From Pseudomonadota bacterium (GTDB lineage Bacteria; Pseudomonadota; Alphaproteobacteria; Rhizobiales; Devosiaceae), in contig JAEYTY010000129.1 in NCBI GenBank assembly GCA_023433775.1, positions 1-42,598 of the forward strand: DNA of 42,598 bases, read 5' to 3'. Under the pieces are notes generated by a model, which searched no databases, was not told the origin of the DNA, and saw nothing but the letters and a program-made list of their open reading frames with translations. The first letter of the stretch is position 1; each line of letters opens with the position of its first letter. Shown here in pieces: positions 8,546 through 17,348 of this stretch. The position numbers and the translations under genes were made by a program.

Positions 8546-9571
8546 ATGCATATCGGAACTCAGCTCAGTGGCTCGGCCCTCGAAAAGCATGGCGATGCCC
8601 ATTTGCGGCAATTGGCCCAGCTCGGCATTCGCCATGTCTGCATTGACCCACCGGGCAATCCGCATGACTGGACACGCGATGTCCTGTCTCGCCACATCGA
8701 ACGGGTGGATGCCGCCGGGCTGATCCTCGACATGGTGCAATTGCCCATGTCCTCCATCGGCATCGACAGGGTCGCTTCGCCCAACATCATGCTCGGGCGC
8801 GATCCGGACCGGCAGCGCGAAATCGACAGCATCTGCAATATCATCGAGATGCTGGGCGAGCTCGGCATCGGCGCCACCAAATATAATTTCAATATCCTGG
8901 GCATTCCGCGCACGCCCAGCGAACGGGGCAGGGGCGGCGCGCTCCTTTCCACCTATCGCAGCGATCAGACCAAAGACGACGCCGTGCCGTCCTCTGCCGG
9001 ACAGGTATCGGCCGAACAAATGTGGGAGAGGATCACCTTTTTCCTCGAGCGCGTCGTGCCCGTTGCGGAAGTTTCGAAAGTGCGCCTTGCCTGCCACCCG
9101 CATGATCCACTAACCCCGCCGGGTTATCGGGGCATGGAAGAGCGCGTCCTGGGCTCAGCCGAAGGTCTCAAGCGCTTTGTCCAAACGGTCGAAAGCCCCT
9201 ATCACGGTCTCAATTTCTGCCAGGGCACAGTCGCCGAAAGCCTCGAAAATCCACGCGAGGAAATCGAGCCGATCATCCGCTGGTTCGGCGAGCGAAAGAA
9301 GATTTTCAACGTCCACTTCCGCAATATTCGTGGCGGGCGCTTCTCCTTCACCGAGGAATTCCCCGATGCCGGCGACATGGACATGGCGTCCAGCTTCCGC
9401 CTCTACCATGAGCTGGGCGTCGATTGCATGATCATGCCCGACCATGTGCCCGAAATTGACGGCGCCGCGCCTTTCGAAACCGCCTTTGCCTTCTGTTACG
9501 GCTATATCATCGGCCTCTTCCAGGCCCATGGTTGGGACCCCTATGGCCCGGCCTCGCCCCTGCGCCACTAG
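8546..9571 (+). CDS. uxuA: Mannonate dehydratase
   Basis: Converts D-mannonate to 2-keto-3-deoxygluconate in the isomerase (Ashwell) route of glucuronate breakdown. A 341-residue TIM-barrel protein of the UxuA family. The metal ligands expected from characterised UxuA proteins are present: His in ACHPHDP (184/186), Cys in NFCQGT (225), His in VHFRNI (257) and Asp in MPDHVPE (299). It is shorter than the E. coli enzyme (about 394), but all ligands are kept. It follows the importer by 84 bp and precedes udh by 25 bp, so the same regulator probably controls it. Confidence 0.92.
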   Translation: MHIGTQLSGSALEKHGDAHLRQLAQLGIRHVCIDPPGNPHDWTRDVLSRHIERVDAAGLILDMVQLPMSSIGIDRVASPNIMLGRDPDRQREIDSICNIIEMLGELGIGATKYNFNILGIPRTPSERGRGGALLSTYRSDQTKDDAVPSSAGQVSAEQMWERITFFLERVVPVAEVSKVRLACHPHDPLTPPGYRGMEERVLGSAEGLKRFVQTVESPYHGLNFCQGTVAESLENPREEIEPIIRWFGERKKIFNVHFRNIRGGRFSFTEEFPDAGDMDMASSFRLYHELGVDCMIMPDHVPEIDGAAPFETAFAFCYGYIIGLFQAHGWDPYGPASPLRH

Positions 9572-9596
9572 GCTTCTGTAGTTCCGGGAGAGAGAC

Positions 9597-10391
9597 ATGG
9601 CCAGAGTTCTGCTGACCGGCGCCGCCGGAAGGCTGGGAACCTTTCTCCATCAATGGCTCGCCGGGCGCGGTCACGACGTCATCGGCACCGACATCCGCCA
9701 GCCGGAAACCGGCCCCTCGCTGATCATTGCCGATCTGGCTGATCGTGATGCCGTGGACGGCCTTATGTCCCCGGACATCGACGCAATCGTCCACATGGGC
9801 GGCCTATCCGGCGAAGCCAGCTGGACCGACATTCTCGATGCAAATATCGCCGGCACTTACAACATATTCGACGCCGCCCGCCGCGCCGGCATTGGGCGCG
9901 TCATCTATGCTTCGAGCTATCACGTGGTCGGCATGTACCCCACCGCGCAGCGTTCGCTGGGCGTGGACGCGCCGCCACGACCAGACTCGCTCTACGGCGT
10001 CTCCAAAGTCTTTGGCGAAACACTGGCGCGGCTCTACCACGACAAATTCGGTGTGGACTGCCTCGCCATCCGGATCTGCACCGCCAATCCGCCCAAGACC
10101 AGCCGGGAAACCCAATTGTGGTGCAGCCCGGACGATCTGGCGCGCCTTGTCGAAACCGGCCTGCTGCACGAGAAACTTGGCTATCGCGTCGTCTATGGCA
10201 TCTCGGCCAATGACGGCGCCTTTTACGTCAACCCGGATGACCCGGACCTCAACTGGTCGCCACAACACAATTCATCCGAACTCGGCCTGCCCTTTGCCGG
10301 GCAAAGACTGGACCCGGCTGACCCGCTCAACGAAAGACATGGCGGCATTTTCGCCCTCCGCGGCCATTTCGAAGATCCCGCGTCCGAATAG
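9597..10391 (+). CDS. udh: NAD-dependent uronate dehydrogenase
   Basis: Short-chain/extended-SDR enzyme of 264 residues that oxidises D-glucuronate or D-galacturonate at C1 to the aldarolactone. The nucleotide-binding motif TGAAGRLG is at residues 7-14. The catalytic triad region has YASSYH (Ser near 106-107) and YGVSK (Tyr133, Lys137). Overall it resembles the Agrobacterium Udh family, including RPDSLYGVSK and the ...WSPQHN-type C-terminal region. GGGAGAGAG lies just before the ATG. Its product would be the substrate for the lactonase at 708. A different NAD-dependent sugar epimerase/dehydrogenase role is possible but less likely here. Confidence 0.85.
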   Translation: MARVLLTGAAGRLGTFLHQWLAGRGHDVIGTDIRQPETGPSLIIADLADRDAVDGLMSPDIDAIVHMGGLSGEASWTDILDANIAGTYNIFDAARRAGIGRVIYASSYHVVGMYPTAQRSLGVDAPPRPDSLYGVSKVFGETLARLYHDKFGVDCLAIRICTANPPKTSRETQLWCSPDDLARLVETGLLHEKLGYRVVYGISANDGAFYVNPDDPDLNWSPQHNSSELGLPFAGQRLDPADPLNERHGGIFALRGHFEDPASE

Positions 10392-10415
10392 CCCGCCTGT
10401 CCCAAGCGTGCTCGG

Positions 10416-11204
10416 CTAGCCCGTCGGCTTCCTGGCGCAGATGGCGAAGCGGTCCGATGCCAGCCGTTCGGCGGCGCGCCAGAAAGTTGCTTTCCGCGCC
10501 TGCGCCCAGTGGATGTCCCAAAGATTGCGGTCGACGACGATATCGACAAAGCCTGCCCGTTCCAGCAATGCGACCACGGCCTCCGCCGGCATCCCGTCAT
10601 TGAAATAGACCTGCTCGCGGATACGCCGGTTGCGCGCGGCCATCTCTGGGGAAAGATGGCTGTGCCCGGTCGGGCGTCCGAGCACGCCATCGATTGCGGC
10701 GTGTAGCCGGGCAACCCAGCTTCGCTTGCCCATATTGCCATCAACGATCAGCACGCGCCCGCCCGGCGTCAGCAGGCGGTACCATTCGGCGAAAGCGGCT
10801 GGCACATCCACCAGAGTCCAGACCAGGTGCCGGTTCGTGATGGCGTCATAGCTTGCATCCGTCTCCCCCGTCGCCTCGGCATCGCGCATCATGAAGCGAA
10901 TATTGGTGCCGCGCTGTACCGCCTTGGCGCGTGCCTTCTCCAGCATGGCCTCGGACCAGTCGAGCCCGGTGACCTTGAATCCCATGTCATTCATGAGATG
11001 GGAGATGACGGCGGTGCCGCAGGCAAGGTCCAGCAATGGCCGTCCATTTCCCTCGCCCAGATGCTTGCGGATCAGCCGGTGCCAGCCGCGCCGTTCGGCC
11101 TCGCTGAACACTTCATGACCCACACTCTGGTCAAAAGTGGCCGCGCGTTCCGACCAGAATTCCCGGATTTCGTCGCGGATGGAAAAATTGCTCAACTCGC
11201 TCAT
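10416..11204 (-). CDS. Class I SAM-dependent methyltransferase
   Basis: A 262-residue methyltransferase with the SAM-binding motif LLDLACGTAVIS near residue 58, an acidic end of strand 2 (VTGLDWSEAMLEKA), and motif III/IV-like GRVLIVDGNMG. No membrane segment or substrate-specific domain is apparent, so the methyl acceptor is unknown; ubiquinone/small-molecule methyltransferases of the UbiE-like group are the nearest general type. It is convergent with udh and divergent from the iron importer, with which it shares the intergenic region 11205-11315. Confidence 0.85.
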   Translation of the reverse strand: MSELSNFSIRDEIREFWSERAATFDQSVGHEVFSEAERRGWHRLIRKHLGEGNGRPLLDLACGTAVISHLMNDMGFKVTGLDWSEAMLEKARAKAVQRGTNIRFMMRDAEATGETDASYDAITNRHLVWTLVDVPAAFAEWYRLLTPGGRVLIVDGNMGKRSWVARLHAAIDGVLGRPTGHSHLSPEMAARNRRIREQVYFNDGMPAEAVVALLERAGFVDIVVDRNLWDIHWAQARKATFWRAAERLASDRFAICARKPTG

Positions 11205-11257
11205 AGCTGTACCCAGATTGGAGCCAATTCATTGGAATCGCTCTAAAAGATAATTCT

Positions 11258-11272
11258 TGATTCTTGTAGTCA
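11258..11272. promoter_or_regulatory. Candidate RirA iron-responsive (IRO) box, TGA-N9-TCA
   Basis: TGA at 11258-11260 and TCA at 11270-11272 are separated by exactly nine bases (TTCTTGTAG) in the AT-rich leader of the iron ABC importer. This matches the TGA-N9-TCA box described for RirA, the iron-sulfur repressor of rhizobial iron uptake. It lies 43 bp before the importer start, suitable for repression under iron sufficiency. It could also affect the divergent methyltransferase gene. The motif match is direct; regulation by RirA is inferred. Confidence 0.55.
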
Positions 11273-11315
11273 TATTTCATACGCCGGGCTGTCTTTCAAC
11301 TCCGGAGTGCGTGGC

Positions 11316-12461
11316 ATGTCCATTCGCAACATCGCCCTGGCCGCCTTGGCCGGGACCGTCCTTTTCTTGCCTGTCGCCAGCTTGGCCGATCCCTTTACCG
11401 TCACCGACGTGGCTGGGCGCGAGGTGACCTTTGACGGTCCCGTCGAGCGCGTCATTCTGGGCGAAGGCCGCCTGATCTATCCCCTGGCCGCCATTGAAAC
11501 CGAGAACCCGTTTGAGCACGTCGTTGCCTGGCGCAACGATCTCAACACCACCGATCTCACGGGCTACAACAACTACGTCGCGGCTTTCCCCGCCGCTGCA
11601 GACATTCCCTTTCTCGGCAATCTCACCGACGGCACGCTGCAGACCGAGACCGTTGTCGATCTCGATCCCGATGTGCTGATCCTGACCATCGGCTCCAAGA
11701 CCGCGGCTGACGAGATCAAGCTCGAAGCAATGCTCGACCAGGTCGGGGTCAAGCTCGTCTATGTCGATTTCCGCGAGCACATTATCGACAACACCGAGCC
11801 CAGCCTGCGGGTGCTCGGCAAGCTGTTCGACAAGGAAGAACGCGCCCAGGAAATCATCGATTTCTGGGACGAACAGACCGCCCGCGTCACCGATGTGCTG
11901 GCTAAGGCCAACCCGGAAAAGCCGCTGGTTTTCATGTATCGCGCGGCCGGCCTGGGCGATTGCTGCGGTACATTTGGCAATGACAATTACGGCAAGATGG
12001 TCGAGCTGGCCGGCGGCATCAATCTGGGCTCCGAATTCCTGCCCGGCTATACCGGCACCATCAATCCCGAGCAGGTCATTGCCTCCGATCCCGAGATCAT
12101 TGTGGTCACCGGTTCGGACTGGACCAATTCACCCTCGGTCAGCGCCGATGGCCCGGCCTATGTCAATGTCGGCCCCAATGCCGCCGCCACCGCTGACAAG
12201 AGCCGCCAGGCTCTGGCCGCTCTCCTCGAGCAGCCTGCATTCACCGATGTAAAGGCGACCAAGGACGGCAAGGTCTATGCCATCTGGCATCAGTTCTATG
12301 CCAGCCCCTATCAGTTCGCCCCCATTCAGGCGATGGCCAAGTGGTTCCACCCCGAGCTCTTTGCCGATCTCGATCCGGACGCGACCTTCCGCGAATTCCA
12401 CGAGCGCTTCCTGCCCGTTCCATACGAGCCCGGCTACTGGCTGGCGCTGAACGAGGAATAG
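11316..12461 (+). CDS. Iron/siderophore-type ABC transporter substrate-binding protein
   Basis: Periplasmic binding protein of the class III (FecB/FepB/TroA-like) type, 381 residues. A signal peptide precedes a likely cleavage near ASLA-DP, and the family entry motif VTDVAGREVTFDGPVERVIL follows. The start is ATG 11316 with GGAG 8 nt upstream; the ORF can be extended to GTG 11307, but that codon overlaps the Shine-Dalgarno sequence. An unusual pair of adjacent cysteines (GDCCGTFG, residues 216-217) lies in the second lobe. It is first in an operon with a FecCD permease and an ATPase. Ligand probably ferric siderophore or another iron complex; heme or cobalamin cannot be excluded. Confidence 0.88.
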   Translation: MSIRNIALAALAGTVLFLPVASLADPFTVTDVAGREVTFDGPVERVILGEGRLIYPLAAIETENPFEHVVAWRNDLNTTDLTGYNNYVAAFPAAADIPFLGNLTDGTLQTETVVDLDPDVLILTIGSKTAADEIKLEAMLDQVGVKLVYVDFREHIIDNTEPSLRVLGKLFDKEERAQEIIDFWDEQTARVTDVLAKANPEKPLVFMYRAAGLGDCCGTFGNDNYGKMVELAGGINLGSEFLPGYTGTINPEQVIASDPEIIVVTGSDWTNSPSVSADGPAYVNVGPNAAATADKSRQALAALLEQPAFTDVKATKDGKVYAIWHQFYASPYQFAPIQAMAKWFHPELFADLDPDATFREFHERFLPVPYEPGYWLALNEE

Positions 12462-12465
12462 GCCA

Positions 12466-13533
12466 ATGGCCATGGCAACCGACGACGGTGTTGCCCGGGA
12501 GGGGCGCGGTCTTTACCGCGCCCTGGCCTGGCGGCGCATCCTGATCATCGCCGGCTTTGCCGTCGCGCTGGTCCTCAGCTTCACTATCGACATTGCCTGG
12601 GGCCCGGCCCGCTACGCGCTTAACGACGTGGTCATGGCCATTGTTTCGCCGGCCGGCGTGTCCGATCAGATCCGCGTCGTCGTCTGGGATATCCGTATGC
12701 CCATGGCGCTGATGGCGGTCATTACAGGCGCCTGTCTTTCATTGGCCGGCGCGCAAATGCAGACCATTCTCGCCAATCCTCTTGCCAGCCCCTTTACGCT
12801 CGGCATTTCTGCCGCCGCCAGTTTCGGCGCGGCGCTGGCCATCGTCACGGGCGTATCCATCATTCCCTTCGCCACCAATTTCATGGTGCCGCTCAATGCC
12901 TTCGTCATGGCATTGCTGGCCACGCTCATCATCCATTTCATATCCCAGGCGCGCGGCGTCACCGTGCAGACGGTCATCCTGCTCGGCATCGCGCTGGTCT
13001 TTGCCTTCAATGCAATGCTCGCCTTTCTCCAATACCTCGCCTCTGAACAGGCGCTGCAAAGCGTCGTGTTCTGGACCATGGGCAGCCTCACCAAGGCCAC
13101 CTGGGAGAAAATCTGGATCACGCTCGCAGTTCTGGTTTTCGCGACGCCATTGTTTGCCCGTCACGCCTGGGCGCTGACGGCCATCCGGCTCGGCGAAGAC
13201 AAGGCGGCCAGTTTCGGCGTCAATGTGCGCGCCATCCGGCTCGAAACCATGCTGATCGTCGCGCTGCTGGCCGCCGTGCCCGTGAGTTTTGTCGGCACTA
13301 TCGGTTTTGTCGGCCTCGTCGGCCCGCATGTGGCGCGAATGCTGGTGGGCGAAGACCAGCGCTTCTTCCTGCCAGCCTCGATCATGGCCGGAGCGCTGCT
13401 GCTCTCAGTCACCTCGGTTGTGTCCAAATCCATCCTGCCCGGCGTCGTCTTTCCCATCGGCATCATCACCGCGCTGGTCGGCGTGCCCTTCTTCTTCTCG
13501 CTCATCATCTCCAATGTGAGGCGGTCATGGTAA
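12466..13533 (+). CDS. Iron ABC transporter permease (FecCD family)
   Basis: A 355-residue inner-membrane protein with about nine to ten transmembrane segments. FecCD-type motifs are RMPMALMAVITGACLSLAGA followed by QTILANPLASPFTLGIS, and GTIGFVGLVGPHVARMLVG near the C-terminus, the region that contacts the ATPase. It starts 4 bp after the binding-protein stop and overlaps the ATPase start by 7 bp, so the three genes are translationally coupled. Confidence 0.93.
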   Translation: MAMATDDGVAREGRGLYRALAWRRILIIAGFAVALVLSFTIDIAWGPARYALNDVVMAIVSPAGVSDQIRVVVWDIRMPMALMAVITGACLSLAGAQMQTILANPLASPFTLGISAAASFGAALAIVTGVSIIPFATNFMVPLNAFVMALLATLIIHFISQARGVTVQTVILLGIALVFAFNAMLAFLQYLASEQALQSVVFWTMGSLTKATWEKIWITLAVLVFATPLFARHAWALTAIRLGEDKAASFGVNVRAIRLETMLIVALLAAVPVSFVGTIGFVGLVGPHVARMLVGEDQRFFLPASIMAGALLLSVTSVVSKSILPGVVFPIGIITALVGVPFFFSLIISNVRRSW

Positions 13534-14312
13534 CCATCAGACTGGACGGACTCGGCGCTTTTTACGGAAACCGGCTCACGGTGACGGACATCTCGACGCC
13601 GGATTTTTCCTCAGGCGAAATCGTCGCCGTCATTGGCCCGAATGCTGCCGGCAAATCTACCCTGTTCAAGCGCATGGCCGGCCTGCTGCATGGCCCCGGC
13701 CGGGTCATTGTCGAAGGCTCCGGCAAGGGCAAAAGCGCCATCAGCTACATGCCGCAGGACACTTCGGCCAATGCGGTTCTCACCGTCTATGAGTCGATCC
13801 TTTTGGCGCGCAAGCAGGGAACGGGATGGTCGGTGGATGATGCCGATCTCGAACTCATCGACCGCGTCATGACCGCCATCGACATCACCGCCATAGGGTT
13901 CCGCAATCTGGGTGAGCTCAGCGGCGGCCAGCGCCAGCTCGTCGGCATTGCCCAAACCCTCGTCCGTGAGCCTGATATTTTGCTGATGGATGAGCCCACC
14001 AGCGCGCTCGATCTGCATCGCCAGATGGAAGTACTGGCCTTCATGCAGAAAGTCGCCCGCGAACGCGGCATGATCGTCTTCATTGCAATCCACGACCTCA
14101 ACCAGGCCATGCGCTTTGCCGACAAGGTGCTGGTCATCGAAAACGGCCAGCTCAAAAGCGCTGGCGACGTGGACCATGTCATCACGGCTCAGTTGCTGCG
14201 CGATGTCTACCGCGTGGAAGCGCGCATCGAAACCTGCTCGCAGGGCATGAACCAGATCATTGTCGATGGCGTCGCCGGATCAGAAAGTGTCGCGGCCAAA
14301 CTGGTGGCATAA
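13527..14312 (+). CDS. Iron ABC transporter ATP-binding protein (FecE/FhuC type)
   Basis: A 261-residue ATPase completing the iron importer. Walker A is GPNAAGKST, the signature is LSGGQRQ, Walker B is ILLMDEPTSALD and the switch region is IAIHDLNQAMRFAD. The start at ATG 13527 overlaps the permease stop (ATGGTAA), a strong sign of coupling. The C-terminal ~40 residues (YRVEARIETCSQGMNQIIVDG) are typical of siderophore/cobalamin ATPases. Confidence 0.93.
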   Translation: MVTIRLDGLGAFYGNRLTVTDISTPDFSSGEIVAVIGPNAAGKSTLFKRMAGLLHGPGRVIVEGSGKGKSAISYMPQDTSANAVLTVYESILLARKQGTGWSVDDADLELIDRVMTAIDITAIGFRNLGELSGGQRQLVGIAQTLVREPDILLMDEPTSALDLHRQMEVLAFMQKVARERGMIVFIAIHDLNQAMRFADKVLVIENGQLKSAGDVDHVITAQLLRDVYRVEARIETCSQGMNQIIVDGVAGSESVAAKLVA

Positions 14313-14343
14313 CGTGTTGTGGCGGATACAAATTCAGCAAAAA

Positions 14344-14360
14344 ACTGGACTAAATCCAGT
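14344..14360. other. Inverted repeat in the 167-bp gap before the GGDEF/EAL gene
   Basis: ACTGGA-CTAAA-TCCAGT is a perfect 6-bp inverted repeat in an A-rich stretch 32 bp after the iron ATPase stop. No T-run follows on the plus strand, so it is a poor terminator; it may be an operator. A second imperfect inverted repeat (AACAAATT near 14364 and AATTTGTT near 14384) lies just beyond. Nothing else is recognised in this gap. Confidence 0.3.
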
Positions 14361-14479
14361 AAAAACAAATTTCTGCCGCTAGAATTTGTTAATGATCACG
14401 ACGTTCACAAAGTTCTCGACAACGCTCTATTTACGCAATGAGGATCAGATAGCCAGTCATATCCCCACGGGAGCCTTTT

Positions 14480-16318
14480 TTGGCCGACAGCGTGACAGAA
14501 TTGCTGCTGCGATTGCAGACAGACGTGCTCGAAGCGGTCGCCCGCGGCGAAACGCTGCGCGATGTTGCTTTGACGCTCTGCCATCGGGTGGAAAGCTGCG
14601 CGCCCGAAGTCGTATCCTCCATTCTGCTTGTGGATGAGAATGGCGTTCTGCACCCGCTGGCGGCGCCGAGCCTTCCTCTCGAATGCTCCCTTGTTGCCGA
14701 AGGCGTGCGTATCGGCCCCAGCGTCGGCTCTTGCGGCACGGCTGCCTGGCGCAATGAAGAAGTCATCGCCAACATTGAAACCGATCCGATCTGGGCCGAT
14801 TTCAAGCATCTTTTTCTTCAGAATGGCTTCAAGGCCTGCTGGTCGAGCCCCATCCGCAATCGGGAAGGCCGGGTGGTCGCCACCTTCGCCTTCTACTACC
14901 GCACAGCGCGCGGCCCCAGCGCCATGGAGCAGCAGATCGTCTCCACCTGCGTGCACCTCTGCACCCTGGCCATCGAGCACGAGACCGTCCGGGCGCGCAA
15001 TCATCGGCTCGCCTATTATGATGCGCTGACCGGTCTGCCCAATCGCGGTCACTTCAACGAGGTTCTGGCCAACCAGATCGACGCGGGGCATCCCTTTGGC
15101 CTGATCATGCTCGATATTGATCACCTCAAACATGTCAATGACACCATTGGCCATGCCGCGGGCGATGCGCTAATCCGCGCCGTTGCCCGGCGTGTGTCCG
15201 ATGGCTGTCCCGAACTCTGGGCCTGTCGCCTCGGAGGCGACGAACTCGCCGTCATTGTCCGCGATTGCAGCGATCAGGAAGCGCTTGATGACGCTGCCAC
15301 GCGCATCCAGTCCGCCATCCACGGCATGGTTTCGGTAGGAGACCAGAGCATCGACGCCCATGTCACCATGGGTGGCTGCCTCTTTGGTCCCGATGGCCGC
15401 GATGCGGATACACTCTGCCAGAATGCCGATTTCGCGCTCTATCACGCCAAGCAGACCCATCGCGGCGGCTATGTGCGGTTCGAGCCCGGCCTGCGCACCG
15501 CCATGGTTGAACGCATGGCCATGGTCCGCCAGCTCGATCAGGCGATGAGTGATGGCCGCGTCATTCCCCATTACCAACCCATCGTTCGCCTCGACACCTC
15601 CGAGATCGTCGGCCTCGAAGCTCTGGCCCGGCTGCAATTGCCCGATGGCCGCATTGTTTCCGCCGGCGAGTTCCATTCCGCGCTCGACGATCCGCGCATC
15701 GGCTATAGCCTCACCGGCCTTATGCTCGAGCAGGTGGCCAGGGATATTCGCTTCTGGCTCGATGCCAAGATTCCGTTTCAGCATGTCGGCGTAAACGTCT
15801 CGACCGCCGATTTTCAGCGCGGCGATCTGGTTGAGCGGATGACAGAGATTTTCGATCGCGCCGGCGTCCCGCTGCGCCATCTGCTGCTCGAGGTCAACGA
15901 AACCGTCTTCATGGGTGGCAGTGACCGCACCGTGCCCCGCGCCGTCGAAGCATTGCGCAAGCAGGGCATTCTGGTGGCCCTTGATGATTTCGGCACCGGC
16001 TTTGCCTCGCTCACCCATCTCCTGAGCTTCCCGGTCGACATCATCAAGATCGACCGCTCCTTTGTCGAAAGGCTGGGAACAGACGAACCGGGTGAGGTCA
16101 TCGTCGACGCCATTATCGAAATCGCCCGCAAGCTCAATATGCGCGTCGTCGCCGAGGGCATCGAGCACGCCAAACAGGTTGAAGTTCTGCGCCGCGTCGG
16201 CTGCAATCTGGGGCAGGGCTATCTGTTTTCGCGGCCGGTGGGCCTCAGCGACACGACCAAGTTGCTGCAGTCCTTCGCTCAGCCTCTCCATCCCAAAAAT
16301 CATCGCCGCAGCGCCTGA
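14480..16318 (+). CDS. GAF-GGDEF-EAL cyclic-di-GMP signalling protein
   Basis: A 612-residue soluble protein. A GAF sensor domain (about 20-170, with GPSVGSCGTAAW) is followed by a GGDEF domain (about 175-335) and an EAL domain (about 350-605). The GGDEF signature is GGDEL (252-256), a change at the last position. The EAL phosphodiesterase site looks intact: E380 (EAL), N439, E471, DD at 502-503 in LDDFGTG, K523, E559 in VAEGIE and GQGYLFSRP. So c-di-GMP breakdown is likely and synthesis is uncertain. The start is TTG 14480 with CGGGAG 6 nt upstream. No membrane segments are seen; the GAF ligand is unknown. Confidence 0.92.
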   Translation: MADSVTELLLRLQTDVLEAVARGETLRDVALTLCHRVESCAPEVVSSILLVDENGVLHPLAAPSLPLECSLVAEGVRIGPSVGSCGTAAWRNEEVIANIETDPIWADFKHLFLQNGFKACWSSPIRNREGRVVATFAFYYRTARGPSAMEQQIVSTCVHLCTLAIEHETVRARNHRLAYYDALTGLPNRGHFNEVLANQIDAGHPFGLIMLDIDHLKHVNDTIGHAAGDALIRAVARRVSDGCPELWACRLGGDELAVIVRDCSDQEALDDAATRIQSAIHGMVSVGDQSIDAHVTMGGCLFGPDGRDADTLCQNADFALYHAKQTHRGGYVRFEPGLRTAMVERMAMVRQLDQAMSDGRVIPHYQPIVRLDTSEIVGLEALARLQLPDGRIVSAGEFHSALDDPRIGYSLTGLMLEQVARDIRFWLDAKIPFQHVGVNVSTADFQRGDLVERMTEIFDRAGVPLRHLLLEVNETVFMGGSDRTVPRAVEALRKQGILVALDDFGTGFASLTHLLSFPVDIIKIDRSFVERLGTDEPGEVIVDAIIEIARKLNMRVVAEGIEHAKQVEVLRRVGCNLGQGYLFSRPVGLSDTTKLLQSFAQPLHPKNHRRSA

Positions 16319-16324
16319 AAGAAA

Positions 16325-16365
16325 AAAGCCCGAACGCCTGTTGGGGGAACAGACATCCGGGCTTT
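16325..16365 (-). terminator. Intrinsic terminator, best read on the minus strand (pdxH side)
   Basis: AAAGCCCG (16325-16332) pairs with CGGGCTTT (16358-16365), and CTGTT/AACAG extend the stem around a G5 loop. On the minus strand the stem is followed by a T-rich tract (TTTTTTCTTTC), as in intrinsic terminators. It lies between the converging GGDEF/EAL gene and pdxH. The remaining ~180 bp of this gap shows no further gene. Confidence 0.65.
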
Positions 16366-16546
16366 CCTGGTCGGCAGGCCATGCAGCGGGTCGCTGAGGG
16401 AGGGAGCATCGCGCCCCGCGCAGGAGACTTCACTGCCGAAACGGAAACGAGAATATCGCTTCCATGACCAGTCAAATGGGGACGGTCGGCCCCCATTGCG
16501 AGTCCTGTTCATTCACATTAGCCATGCGGCTGTTGCGTGGCTGGTC

Positions 16547-17176
16547 CTAGGGATAAAGCCGCTGGCTCGTCCAGGCAGCACCGGCATTCTCGCGCGTGAA
16601 CCGCACGCGGTCATGCAGCCGGAACTCGCCATCTTTCCAGAATTCAATGCTCCTGGGCACCAGCCGGAACCCTGACCAGTGCGGCGGTCGCGGCACCGAT
16701 CCATCGTCAATCTCGGTCGCCATTTTGGAGACGCGATCGAGCAGCGTCATCTTGCTGTCGAGCGGGCGCGATTGCAGCGAAGCGGACGAAGCAATCTGGC
16801 TACCTTTCGGACGGCTGCCGAAATAGGCGTCGGCCTCTTCGGGCGAAACCACTTCCACCGGCCCGCGCATCCGCACCTGGCGGCGCAGTGATTTCCAGTG
16901 CATCACCATGGCCGCCTGCGGATTGGCCAGCAATTGCCGGCCTTTCTCGCTTTCAAAATTGGTGAAGAAGCAAAACCCTCGTTCATCGCGCGCATTGAGC
17001 AGCACCATGCGCACATCGGGCAGGCCAGTCTCGTCCGCACTGGCGAGCGCCATGGCGTGCGGATCATTGGGTTCGCTGTCCTTGGCCAAGGCAAACCATT
17101 CCTCGAACACGGCAAAAGGGTCGAGTTCGGCCCGCTCGCCATCGTCAAATAGGCGCTCGGTCAGGGTCTGCAACAT
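16547..17176 (-). CDS. pdxH: Pyridoxamine 5'-phosphate oxidase
   Basis: FMN-dependent enzyme that makes pyridoxal 5'-phosphate, 209 residues. Recognised by RMVLLNARDERGFCFFTNF followed by SEKGRQL, WKSLRRQVRMRGPVE, GSRPKGSQIASSASLQS and the C-terminal RLYP (family R-L-x-P end). I chose the ATG at 17176 (MLQTLTERLF); a longer frame reaching 17335 adds a Cys-rich leader not seen in the family. It is divergent from the J-domain protein gene at 17349. Confidence 0.93.
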   Translation of the reverse strand: MLQTLTERLFDDGERAELDPFAVFEEWFALAKDSEPNDPHAMALASADETGLPDVRMVLLNARDERGFCFFTNFESEKGRQLLANPQAAMVMHWKSLRRQVRMRGPVEVVSPEEADAYFGSRPKGSQIASSASLQSRPLDSKMTLLDRVSKMATEIDDGSVPRPPHWSGFRLVPRSIEFWKDGEFRLHDRVRFTRENAGAAWTSQRLYP

Positions 17177-17348
17177 GTTCAAAAATCCCGTTCCGCGTGC
17201 TCCGGCCAAAGGTGAAGGACACTTTCCCACCCCCGAAGCACGACAAATGTGCATCGCGCCACGGCAAAACTGGACATTGCTATGGGCCATCGCCATATAG
17301 GACTCGAATTGAGGGCCAGGCAACGCCCGCAGCATCAGATTGGACCAA

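Noticed and set aside
15170..16303. Minus-strand frame of 377 codons opposite the GGDEF/EAL gene
   Set aside because: Antisense to conserved EAL motifs, no recognisable domain.
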